Below, piece by piece: positions 53,343 through 64,000 of a DNA stretch of 64,000 nucleotides (position 1 is its first letter; the number at the start of each line of letters is the position of its first letter). Origin of the DNA: Bacillota bacterium (GTDB lineage Bacteria; Bacillota; Clostridia; Peptostreptococcales; Acidaminobacteraceae). The notes under the pieces were generated by a model. That model made no database searches. It had not been told where the DNA came from and was given only the letters and a program-made list of their open reading frames with translations. A program made the translations under genes and the position numbers. The DNA is taken from positions 1-64,000 of the forward strand of contig JAOARG010000018.1 of the NCBI GenBank assembly GCA_025210655.1, read 5' to 3'.

Positions 53343-53691
53343 TATAGATGTATGTCAGTGTAATATGATTCACGGAGACATTGTTGATGTTGTTAAAAAA
53401 AGCATGCCTGATTCTAATTTAGTTGAAGAGATGGCTGATTTTTTCAAAGTATTTGGAGATCCAACTAGGGTACGTATATTAAGTGCTCTATTGACAGCTG
53501 AAATGTGTGTATGTGATATTGCCCATGTCCTAGAAATGAAGCAGTCTGCGATTTCCCATCAACTCAGGCTCCTAAAGAAGAGTAGGCTCGTAAAGAACCG
53601 TAGGGATGGAAAAGTAGTGTACTACTCCTTAGATGATGATCATGTCAAAAAGATCATAGAGCTCGGAACAGCCCATATAACCCATAAATAA
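53335..53691 (+). CDS. ArsR/SmtB family metal-sensing repressor
   Basis: A 118-residue winged-helix repressor. The recognition helix is MKQSAISHQLRLLKKSRLVK. Metal ligands of two types are present: the alpha-3 motif EMCVCDIA (near 58-65) and the alpha-5 zinc motif DxHx10HxxH in DDHVKKIIELGTAHITH at the C-terminus, as in SmtB/CzrA. An N-terminal CQCNMIH could add further ligands as in CadC. It overlaps the EAL-HDOD gene by eight bases, so the two are co-translated. No metal pump is adjacent; zinc, cobalt or cadmium sensing is inferred. Confidence 0.9.
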   Translation: MSDIDVCQCNMIHGDIVDVVKKSMPDSNLVEEMADFFKVFGDPTRVRILSALLTAEMCVCDIAHVLEMKQSAISHQLRLLKKSRLVKNRRDGKVVYYSLDDDHVKKIIELGTAHITHK

Positions 53692-53745
53692 AAAAACTTA
53701 AGAGAAAATAAAAATTTAGCATTGATTTAAGACAGATAATATTTT

Positions 53746-54099
<354 letters not shown>

Positions 54100-54122
54100 G
54101 AAATAATATAATCAAGGAGTGA

Positions 54123-55760
<1,638 letters not shown>

Positions 55761-55763
55761 GTT

Positions 55764-56125
55764 GGGTAGTGTATTTTTTCCTAGGAAAAAATGGTGGTGT
55801 ACTCGCCCGACGGGCTTTGTGTTAGTGAGTTTGCATTAGCAAACGGTGGTTAAAAGGAAGAAGAACAGGTGAACCGCACAAGATATTTCTTGTGCTAGGG
55901 GAATTCGTTTTGTAATCAAAACTAAGGGGAAGAGGAAGAACTAAAGGTCTTTATAAAGTGATTTTAAAGATACTTGTTTTGCCTTTTCCCCTAATTTTAT
56001 TTATAAAATTAATTCCCCCAGCACTAACCAAGTCTAGTGCGATTCCCCATTTCCCCTATACCCAATCACCACTTGACCAAGTCAAGTACACCACCATTTT
56101 TGCCACCAGCAAAAATACACCACCC
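55764..56125. repeat. GGTGGTGTA / TAGGGGAA hairpin-array element D (362 bp)
   Basis: Begins GGGTAGTGT and ends ACACCACCC. Left-arm hairpins: ATTTTTTCC/GGAAAAAAT, CCCG/CGGG, GTTTGC/GCAAAC, GCACAAGA/TCTTGTGC, GTTTTG/CAAAAC, separated by GGTGGTG-type then TAGGGGAA-type spacers. Right arm: TTTTAT/ATAAAA, AGCACTA/TAGTGC, ACTTGAC/GTCAAGT, ATTTTTG/CAAAAAT, separated by TTCCCC and ACACCACC spacers. About 70 bases in the centre carry a TCTTTATAAAG-like stretch. No ORF is supported. Confidence 0.88.
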
Positions 56126-56192
56126 AAAAATCATATTTTAAATCTGATTTTTAAGGGTATATAGAAACATATATACATAAAGGAGGCTTATA

Positions 56193-56600
56193 ATGAATAG
56201 TTTAAAATGGAACGATGAATTTGAAACGGGAATAGAGAAAATAGATAATCAGCACAAGGAACTTTTTAGAAGAACCCAAATGGCTATAGATAGTCTTCTA
56301 AAGGATGATGAGGATGGTATTAGGGATGTACTTATGTTCCTAAATGATTATATAGTAGAACATTTTAATGATGAGGAAGAGTTCCAAAAAGAGATTTCAT
56401 ATCCTAAGTATGATGAACATAAGGCAAAACATGAAAATCTTGTTCATAAGGTAAAGGAACTTATAGAAGAGTTTAAGAAAAGCAAGGATAAAAGTGTTGT
56501 TTCAATAACTATAAACACTTTCCTAGTGGATTGGCTTATCAATCATATTAGTCAGGAAGACAAGGGTATAGCAAATTATTATAAAAACTTAACAAAATAG
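56193..56600 (+). CDS. Bacteriohemerythrin
   Basis: A 135-residue four-helix protein with a non-haem di-iron oxygen-binding centre. Ligand residues are seen in WNDEFETGIEKIDNQHKELF (His20-type), VEHFNDEEEFQKEISYPKYD (His/Glu) then EHKAKHENLVHKV, and the late LINHISQEDKGI (His and Asp). ATG follows AAAGGAGG. In anaerobes such proteins are linked to oxygen sensing or scavenging. It stands alone, between element D and the guaB leader. Confidence 0.94.
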   Translation: MNSLKWNDEFETGIEKIDNQHKELFRRTQMAIDSLLKDDEDGIRDVLMFLNDYIVEHFNDEEEFQKEISYPKYDEHKAKHENLVHKVKELIEEFKKSKDKSVVSITINTFLVDWLINHISQEDKGIANYYKNLTK

Positions 56601-56765
56601 AACTGGCAAATAAATACCTACATTAGACCTGTGAAAAGGCTTTCTGTAGGTATTATTTTGTGTATAGTATACAAAGTTATTTCTTCTATTGTTTTAAATT
56701 CTAAAATCGTATTGACAAGGCTATTCATATCTGATACCTTATTATGCAAACAATAAAATATATAG

Positions 56766-56842
56766 TTAACTCATATAATTTCGATGATATGGTTCGATAG
56801 TTTCTACGGAGCTACCTTAAATGGCTCTACTATGGGTATAAT
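56766..56842 (+). ncRNA. Purine riboswitch, guanine class, upstream of guaB
   Basis: The sequence contains TCATATAATTTCGATGATAT, GTTTCTAC and CTTAAATGG, ending CTACTATGGGT, in the order of the purine aptamer. The discriminating pyrimidine in ACTATG is C, the guanine/hypoxanthine class. The base before it (usually G) is T, tolerated because the P3 closing pair becomes G-U. P1 is short. Confidence 0.93.
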
Positions 56843-56888
56843 TATTTTGTTGGATGCCAATAGGTATCCTGAATATTTCCAATAATTC

Positions 56889-56927
56889 AAACATAGTAAT
56901 TGTGCCTACAATTACTATGTTTTTTTG
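56889..56927 (+). terminator. Expression platform terminator of the guaB riboswitch
   Basis: ACATAGTAATTGT (56891-56903) with ACAATTACTATGT (56908-56920), perfect 13-bp stem and a run of seven T. Located 47 bases before guaB; guanine binding would favour it. Confidence 0.93.
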
Positions 56928-56955
56928 TTTTTGTATTTGAATAATTTATTTTTGA

Positions 56956-58434
<1,479 letters not shown>

Positions 58435-58446
58435 TAATATATATGA

Positions 58447-58480
58447 GGGTGTATCAAACTTGATGCACCCTTAATATTGT
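58447..58480 (+). terminator. Weak hairpin between guaB and guaA
   Basis: GGGTGTATCAA (58447-58457) with TTGATGCACCC (58460-58470), one G-U, followed by only a partial T tract. Read-through to guaA is likely. Confidence 0.55.
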
Positions 58481-58539
58481 ATTTTATGATAAACTTGGGA
58501 TATAACTAAAAATAATTATTTAGGTATAGGAGGATTTAA

Positions 58540-60072
58540 ATGACTAATAAAGAAATGATCCTTGTTGTTGATTTTGGTGGACAATATAATCAGCTAATAG
58601 CAAGAAGAGTCAGAGAAGCAAAAGTATACTGTGAAATAGTACCTTACACAAAGGCACTAGCAGCAGCAAAAGAAAAAAATCCAAAGGGTATAATCTTTAC
58701 AGGTGGACCAAACAGTGTTTATGAAGAAGGTGCACCAACAATAGAAAAAGAGATATTTGAATTAGGAATTCCAGTACTGGGAATCTGCTACGGAGCACAA
58801 CTAATGGCTCACCTAAACGGTGGAAAAGTTGCAAGAGCAGACCAAAGAGAGTACGGAAAAATTGACCTTAAAATAGATGGAAACGAAACATTATTCAAAG
58901 GAATCGAAGAAACATTCTGTTGGATGTCACACTTTGACTATATAGAAAATCCTCCAGCAGACTTTGAAATAGTAGCACACACAGCAGACTGTCCAGTAGC
59001 AGCAATGGAAAACAAAACAAAAGGTCTATACGCAGTACAGTTCCACGCAGAAGTAGAGCATACACCATTCGGAAGACAACTAATCAGAAACTTCCTATTT
59101 GAAGTATGTGGACTAGCAGGAAACTGGGATATGGGAGACTTTGCAAAACAAACAATTCAGGAAATTAAAGAGTTAGTAGGAGATAGAAAAGTACTATGTG
59201 CCCTTTCAGGTGGAGTAGATTCATCAGTAGCAGCAGTACTAGTACACAAGGCTATCGGAGACAACCTTACATGTATATTTGTAGATCACGGACTTCTAAG
59301 AAAAGACGAAGGAGATCAAGTAGAGCAGATATTCGGACAAGAGTTCAGCATGAACCTAATCAGAGTAAACGCACAAGAAAGATTCCTTGGTAAATTAAAA
59401 GGAGTATCAGATCCAGAAGAAAAGAGAAAAATCATCGGAGAAGAATTCATCAGAGTATTCGAAGACGAGTCAAAGAAAATCGGTGAAATAGATTACCTAG
59501 TACAGGGAACAGTATACCCAGACGTAATCGAGTCAGGAACAGACACAGCAGAAGTAATCAAATCACACCACAACGTAGGTGGATTACCAGATGACATGGA
59601 GTTTGGACTAATCGAGCCACTAAGACAATTATTCAAAGACGAAGTAAGAGCAGTAGGCGAGGCCCTAGGAATCCCACACGACCTAGTATGGAGACAACCA
59701 TTCCCAGGACCAGGACTAGCAATCAGAATACTAGGAGAAATCACAGACGAAGCACTATACCTAGTAAGAGAATCAGATGCAATCCTAAGAGAAGAAATCA
59801 AAAACGCAGGCCTAGAAAAAAGCATCTGGCAATACTTCACAGCACTACCAAACATGAAATCAGTAGGAGTAATGGGCGACGAAAGAACATACTCACACGC
59901 AATAGGAATCAGAGCCGTAACATCAACAGACGGCATGACATCAGACTGGGCAAGAATCCCATACGAAGTCCTAGACAAGATTTCATCAAGAATAGTAAAC
60001 GAAGTACACGGAGTAAATAGAATACTTTACGATGTAACATCAAAACCACCATCAACAATCGAGTGGGAGTAG
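58540..60072 (+). CDS. guaA: GMP synthase (glutamine-hydrolysing)
   Basis: A 510-residue two-domain enzyme from XMP to GMP. N-terminal class-I glutaminase with nucleophile Cys in [10 protein letters not shown] (near 85) and His/Glu in FHAEVEHT (near 168). ATP-pyrophosphatase domain with [13 protein letters not shown] near 223-235; dimerisation domain ends [19 protein letters not shown]. The gene becomes strongly T-poor toward its 3' end, unlike guaB. Its 3' end is a known integration target for mobile elements, and accessory DNA begins shortly downstream. Confidence 0.98.
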   Translation: MTNKEMILVVDFGGQYNQLIARRVREAKVYCEIVPYTKALAAAKEKNPKGIIFTGGPNSVYEEGAPTIEKEIFELGIPVLGICYGAQLMAHLNGGKVARADQREYGKIDLKIDGNETLFKGIEETFCWMSHFDYIENPPADFEIVAHTADCPVAAMENKTKGLYAVQFHAEVEHTPFGRQLIRNFLFEVCGLAGNWDMGDFAKQTIQEIKELVGDRKVLCALSGGVDSSVAAVLVHKAIGDNLTCIFVDHGLLRKDEGDQVEQIFGQEFSMNLIRVNAQERFLGKLKGVSDPEEKRKIIGEEFIRVFEDESKKIGEIDYLVQGTVYPDVIESGTDTAEVIKSHHNVGGLPDDMEFGLIEPLRQLFKDEVRAVGEALGIPHDLVWRQPFPGPGLAIRILGEITDEALYLVRESDAILREEIKNAGLEKSIWQYFTALPNMKSVGVMGDERTYSHAIGIRAVTSTDGMTSDWARIPYEVLDKISSRIVNEVHGVNRILYDVTSKPPSTIEWE

Positions 60073-60096
60073 TCGTGAAAGTCAACAGAACTGCAT

Positions 60097-60158
60097 AAAA
60101 AAGATAAAGAAATCCCCAATATGAGCTCGCTCACATTGGGGATTTCTTTATCTTTTTT
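60097..60158. terminator. Very strong terminator after guaA
   Basis: A perfect 24-bp stem (60097-60120 with 60135-60158) with a 14-base loop containing GAGCTC; A-rich 5' and T-rich 3' ends make it functional in both directions. Confidence 0.95.
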
Positions 60159-60164
60159 ATATAG

Positions 60165-60201
60165 GGCGCGACCCGCGCCGAAGCAATTTTGCAAAAATTG
60201 C
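60165..60201. repeat. Two hairpins of a truncated array (element H)
   Basis: GGCGCG/CGCGCC (60165-60179) and GCAATTTT/AAAATTGC (60183-60201) stand in tandem directly after the guaA terminator. They look like one arm of a hairpin-array element whose other arm is missing, perhaps removed by the neighbouring insertion. Confidence 0.55.
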
Positions 60202-60492
60202 GGAGCCGTTCTGTGCTAGATATGTTTTGACAGCTATTGATGACACACTAAAAAGAATTAATATCTAATAATAGGAAGACTTGTAAAACTGCAAATAAAA
60301 GAGTATTCTATAAATGGAGAACTCATAAACAGTTTGTGTGAAAATTAAAGGAGGATAGTAAAAAATAACTATTTAGGTCACAGTTGAACAGTAAGACAGG
60401 AATATAGTTTGTTATAAGTTGTCAAGAAATTTAAAGGATTGTAGACATAAATATATAAAATATTAGTTTTTACCTTCAACCACAAACTATGA
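60202..60492 (+). other. Gene-poor accessory stretch after guaA
   Basis: About 290 bases with no intact gene. An in-frame stretch LTAIDDTLKRINI is readable near 60227-60270 before a stop, possibly a protein remnant. An AAAGGAGGAT site near 60348 has no ORF behind it. The region looks like degraded mobile DNA. Confidence 0.45.
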
Positions 60493-61040
60493 TTACTTTT
60501 AAAGATTAATAAACTTTATGAAGATACTTATAAGAATTGCGTCTTTGTAGGCTATGATGAAGAAGACAATCCTAAGTTTGCAAGTGTAAGAGGAACCAAT
60601 ACTAAGAAACGATTCAGGATGGATATTGAGAATTCAGATAAGGGGTATCCGTTTTGTCATGAGGGCAAATCAGATACCCTTTGTGTATTTGAAAGTGATA
60701 TTGATCTGATGAGTTATTTAAGCTTAATAAAGTTACATGGTATAAAGCATTTTCAACATCATTTATTATCAATGGGAGGTACTTCATATATACCAATAGA
60801 GAAATATCTAGAAAGAAACCTCAGATCAAAAAGATAACATTATGCCTTTATGCAGATGGCGAAGGACAATTCTTTGCACAAAAGATAAAAGAGAAGTTTG
60901 GAGAGGACTATGAGTTGAAATCACATATTCCGAAAGGGAAGGATTTTAATGAAGAACTTGTTGAATCGGTTAGACAGTTAGGTCGAACACAGAAAGTAAG
61001 TGATGTTAAAGCTGAAAGCTATGAATTACAATTATTATGA
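60493..61040 (+). pseudogene. Frameshifted DUF3991/toprim-type protein remnant of a mobile element
   Basis: Translation in one frame gives YKNCVFVGYDEEDNPKFASV then RGTNTKKRFRMDIENSDKGY and SDTLCVFESDIDLMSYLSL (to 60837). The continuation is in another frame from about 60819: PQIKKITLCLYADGEGQFFA, then FGEDYELKSHIPKGKDFNEE, to TGA at 61038. Together these match the DUF3991 plus toprim domain proteins encoded on conjugative elements and plasmids of Firmicutes. The N-terminal part is missing and the frame is broken once, so it is a pseudogene. It marks the area as mobile-element derived. Confidence 0.78.
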
Positions 61041-61236
61041 AATAATAAGGTAAAGTATAAGAGATTAGTGTTTAAAATCAGTGTAGATGGATTTTTATGG
61101 TAAAATTATATTGGTGCTAGTATTTGGATAACTAAAAGAGTTTTATTAGTTACTCGGAGGATTTATTTAAAGAATCTATATAAACGTCATAGAGGCTATA
61201 TGTAAAGTCACTTAAAAGAATGAAGTAGGTGAATTA

Positions 61237-62976
61237 ATGATTAATAAAATTGAAATTAAAGAGATTAAAGGTATTGAAAAACAAGAGTATAATTTTAATA
61301 TTGTACCAAATAAACCTAATATGTTTGTTGCTCCAAATGGATTTGGAAAAAGCTCATTTGCCACAGCATTTGGTTCATTAAAAAGAAAGGGAATATCATT
61401 GGAAGAGAATGATATGTTTAATCATTCAATTGATAGTAATCCTAGTATTTCTATAAGTATGTCTAATGGAGGCGTGTTTAAAGCAACGAAAGAGAAAAAT
61501 GAAATCTCTAAAGAATTTGATATTTGGATTATAAATAGCCAATTGTATCCAAAAGCTTCAACAAAAAATTTTGGATCATTTTCATCAACTAAAGCAGATA
61601 TTTGTGTAAAACCAATTACAATTTACAAAACAGTACCTAAAAAAATTGATATAGATTATTCTTTTAAAAGAATGAAGTTGAATTATGGAAATTTAGGTAA
61701 GTTATTATCCAATGTTAGTACGAATTTTAAAGATACTAATTTTATCACTAAGTTATCAGTTATTGAACCTGATATAAAAAAATTATGGCAAGTTAGTAAA
61801 ATGAAAAAAATTGATGAATTCATTATTAAATATAGTGGGATAAAAGGGACTTCAAATAATATTTTGAATCAAACATTTGATTATTCAAGTCTAGAGTCAA
61901 TTGATGAGTATATGACCGTACTAGAATTTGTGAAAAATGTATTTAATAATGAAGAAGTAACGATAAGAGAGCATCTGGATTGTATTCAAATAATTAAAAC
62001 ATTAGAGTTTAATAAGAAAAATTTAAATAAAATATTTAAATACTATTCTTTTAGGCAAATGCGGAATGAGTTAGATGAACAGATAAAGGTAATGAATACT
62101 ACTTGGAAAAACATCAAGTCTAAGCAAACAAATAATACATTGGTCTTAGAAATGCCACCAGCATCACATATATCTAATGGTGAAAGAGATATAATTTGCT
62201 TTGTTGCAAAGTTATATGAAGTAAAGGCTAAGATAACTTCGAAAAGAACATTACTTATAATTGACGAAATTTTTGATTATCTTGATGATGGCAACTTAAT
62301 TACAGCACAGTATTTTGTGAATCAAATCATTGAGGAATCAAAAAAAGAGGGCCGTAAGTTTTACCCGATTATTCTTACGCATTTAGATCCACAGTACTTT
62401 AGAACGTATTCATTTAACATAAAGAATGTTAATTATTTGGATGGTGATAAAAAAAATGTTGATAAATTTAATTTTCATAAGGTACTTAAGAATAGAAATG
62501 CAATAGATACCTTGGCAAAGTATTATTTGCATTATCATCCAGATAACTTTACCGAAAATGCTTTGATGAGCTTTGATGTTAAAGATGGAATTGAAGATAA
62601 GTTTAAGTTTTATGAAGTTGCAGCTAATGAAGTTAAGAATTTGGTTAATGGGAAGAATTATGATATTGCAATGGTTTGCTCTGGCTTAAGACACCACATT
62701 GAAATGAATGTATATAAGTTGCTTGATAATCAATATAAAGAAGAGTTTATTACAATGCATGGGACTAACAATAAACTAGATTTTGCATCTGAAAGAGGCA
62801 TTATAATACCAGAAGTATATTACATGTTAGGAATAATTTATAATGAAGTTTTACATTTGGATCAACAATCAAAAAAATTGATATCCGTCGGACAAAAGCT
62901 CAGAAATCGCACAGTAATTAAAATGATTGATGATGTTATTAGTAACACTGTGGAGCCATCCATTTGTATATCATAA
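61237..62976 (+). CDS. AAA-family ATPase (ABC/SMC-like), candidate defence protein
   Basis: A 579-residue ATPase with a split ABC-type site. Walker A is APNGFGKSSFATAFG (residues about 32-46), the signature-like SHISNGERDIICFVAKLYEV near 308-327, Walker B LLIIDEIFDYLDDGN near 342-356. The coiled-coil insert between them is short. After the ATPase domain come about 200 residues, including GLRHHIEMNVYKLLDNQYKE near 486-505, of unknown fold. The gene is AT-rich (unlike guaA), on the accessory side. OLD/RloC-type ATPases in such places often serve phage defence; no nuclease is seen. The name and role are not known. Confidence 0.85.
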   Translation: MINKIEIKEIKGIEKQEYNFNIVPNKPNMFVAPNGFGKSSFATAFGSLKRKGISLEENDMFNHSIDSNPSISISMSNGGVFKATKEKNEISKEFDIWIINSQLYPKASTKNFGSFSSTKADICVKPITIYKTVPKKIDIDYSFKRMKLNYGNLGKLLSNVSTNFKDTNFITKLSVIEPDIKKLWQVSKMKKIDEFIIKYSGIKGTSNNILNQTFDYSSLESIDEYMTVLEFVKNVFNNEEVTIREHLDCIQIIKTLEFNKKNLNKIFKYYSFRQMRNELDEQIKVMNTTWKNIKSKQTNNTLVLEMPPASHISNGERDIICFVAKLYEVKAKITSKRTLLIIDEIFDYLDDGNLITAQYFVNQIIEESKKEGRKFYPIILTHLDPQYFRTYSFNIKNVNYLDGDKKNVDKFNFHKVLKNRNAIDTLAKYYLHYHPDNFTENALMSFDVKDGIEDKFKFYEVAANEVKNLVNGKNYDIAMVCSGLRHHIEMNVYKLLDNQYKEEFITMHGTNNKLDFASERGIIIPEVYYMLGIIYNEVLHLDQQSKKLISVGQKLRNRTVIKMIDDVISNTVEPSICIS

Positions 62977-63318
62977 TAATATATATAGAAGTTGTTTCAC
63001 TGGGTACCAAATGCACTCAGTATACTAATCTGAAAGTGTCATTTTATTTGGAAATAGTCATAGCGAAATTAAGTTTGCATAATTATTTTAAAAAAACTGA
63101 TCTGAGCATATAGCGATATTAGTATTCACTTTGACTTAATTTCAATATCCAATGACCAAAATAAGACCGTAGGGATTTATGAGGGCAAGCTTCCACATTG
63201 TCATACAATCTGCTTGATGGGATTCTCCCATACCCTATAAATACTTGGGACTGTGTCCCGAACCCTGAACTTAGTTGTAGATTATTACTTTTCCTATTGA
63301 ATTAAGGAGATTCTGAAG
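62977..63318 (+). other. Intergenic region between ATPase and partial gene
   Basis: About 340 bases. A patch richer in G+C (63165-63275) differs from the AT-rich flanks. On the minus strand it reads KFRVRDTVPSIYRVWENPIK before a stop, possibly a remnant of mobile DNA. There is no clear terminator after the ATPase and AAGGAG precedes the next gene. Confidence 0.4.
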
Positions 63319-64000
63319 ATGAAATATTCAGAGATAAACAAGATATTAGATAAGTATACGATGTTGTCAAAAATGAATTTATGTATGTATTTATCTCAAC
63401 AGACAATTAATATAAATGGTTTTGATGGTGTGTGGGAGTTTTCTAATAAATCTACACCTTGGGAAATTGAAGTGTTAGCTTTATTTTCATTATATAGTGA
63501 GGATGGATCAGAAACCATAGACCTTGATTCTGTGATTGATATGATTAATGCAATTAGAGAAAATTTCGATAATCAATTAATTGCTCAGAATGATGGTGAT
63601 ATTGCAGAAAAATTTATGATATTAGCATCTGCATTACAGTTTCCTGTTCAAGAGAATAACTATATTAAATTATATAGATGTAAGTTTTTTTATGATTATA
63701 AGAGTTCTGAGATTGATATGAAAAAATTATTCTTAGAAATGTTTGGTGTTTCTTATGACGAGGTAATGAAATTTTATATAAGGTTTAATTATTTGCTCAC
63801 TTTACCGAGAGAGATTAATACATCAGTTTTAAAATTTTCTTTAATTAATAGCAACAGAAGAATTATCAAACATTTTGCAAAATCAATAAATGATTATAAA
63901 GACATACAGAATCAGTTTGTATCAAGTATTTATGATTATCAAAAATGTTTTAGGGTTTTTTATCAATTTCCTTTTATATTGGATACCCCTTTGATGTATA
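63319..64000 (+). CDS. Unrecognised protein, 3' truncated by window end
   Basis: ATG 63319 follows AAGGAG; an uninterrupted frame of 227 codons runs to the window edge. The start reads MKYSEINKILDKYTMLSKMN. The protein is AT-rich-coded, rich in Phe, Tyr, Asn and Ile, with predicted alternating helices and no membrane segment or recognised motif in the visible part. It lies about 340 bases after the AAA ATPase in the same direction; the pair may be a two-gene system. I do not recognise the family. Confidence 0.75.
   Translation, partial: MKYSEINKILDKYTMLSKMNLCMYLSQQTININGFDGVWEFSNKSTPWEIEVLALFSLYSEDGSETIDLDSVIDMINAIRENFDNQLIAQNDGDIAEKFMILASALQFPVQENNYIKLYRCKFFYDYKSSEIDMKKLFLEMFGVSYDEVMKFYIRFNYLLTLPREINTSVLKFSLINSNRRIIKHFAKSINDYKDIQNQFVSSIYDYQKCFRVFYQFPFILDTPLMY

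Noticed and set aside
59493-60020. Overlapping frames on both strands in guaA 3' region
   Set aside because: They arise from the T-poor codon composition, which removes stop codons in other frames; guaA itself is fully supported.

Overview
The window is 64 kb of AT-rich, tightly packed chromosome from an anaerobic, motile, amino-acid-using low-GC Firmicute. A clostridial lineage of the Tissierellales/Peptostreptococcales kind fits best, but I cannot name the species. Signs of this are Rex, a 2[4Fe-4S] ferredoxin, a bacteriohemerythrin, a CIRCE-controlled groESL operon, cobalamin and guanine riboswitches, sigma-54 control of amino-acid genes, an ornithine-racemase-like enzyme and a frameshifted prfB.

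Layout. 0-8.2 kb: a pseudaminic-acid locus (pseB, F, H, I, G, C) with an embedded acyl-activating set (AMP ligase, acyl carrier protein, SDRs). It runs into 8.2-12.3 kb flagellar genes (YjfB-like, flaG behind a sigma-28 promoter, a long fliD, fliS, a chaperone-like gene), so the sugar probably glycosylates flagellin. 12.4-17.6 kb: hpf, a membrane protein, secA and prfB. 17.8-32.7 kb: D-amino-acid and peptide catabolism. A sigma-54 activator diverges from a ridA / D-amino-acid lyase / nitrilase operon with a matching -24/-12 promoter; then come a YfcC carrier, an ornithine-racemase-like gene that appears to start at ATT, a D-aminoacylase, an M20 peptidase, tex and an amidohydrolase. 33-35.7 kb: tsaE-tsaB-rimI-tsaD. 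36.3-36.5 kb: seven DnaA-box-like sites. 36.7-44.9 kb: an ABC-F protein, rex, a MarR regulator, ferredoxin, a P-loop/Asp23-like fusion, riboswitch-controlled cobT and a PucR regulator. 45.7-48.9 kb: purine permease and adenine deaminase. 49-53.7 kb: an orphan cobalamin riboswitch, YitT, VanZ, an OGG glycosylase, an EAL-HDOD protein and a zinc-type ArsR repressor. 53.8-60.1 kb: groESL, hemerythrin, guaB behind a guanine riboswitch, and guaA. 60.1-64 kb: accessory DNA after guaA, with a broken toprim gene of mobile-element type, an AAA ATPase and an unknown partner gene cut by the window edge.

The most unusual signal is not a protein. Many gene ends carry long imperfect palindromes made of several small hairpins separated by a short repeated spacer, with the complementary spacer in the other arm. 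At least four spacer classes occur: GCCTAA (three copies), CATCTAGG (flanking a four-helix-bundle gene), GTCTAG, and GGTGGTGTA/TAGGGGAA. Hairpin stems differ in sequence between copies but stay paired, so the structure seems to be conserved rather than the sequence. I could not run searches; all family names rest on motifs read by eye.
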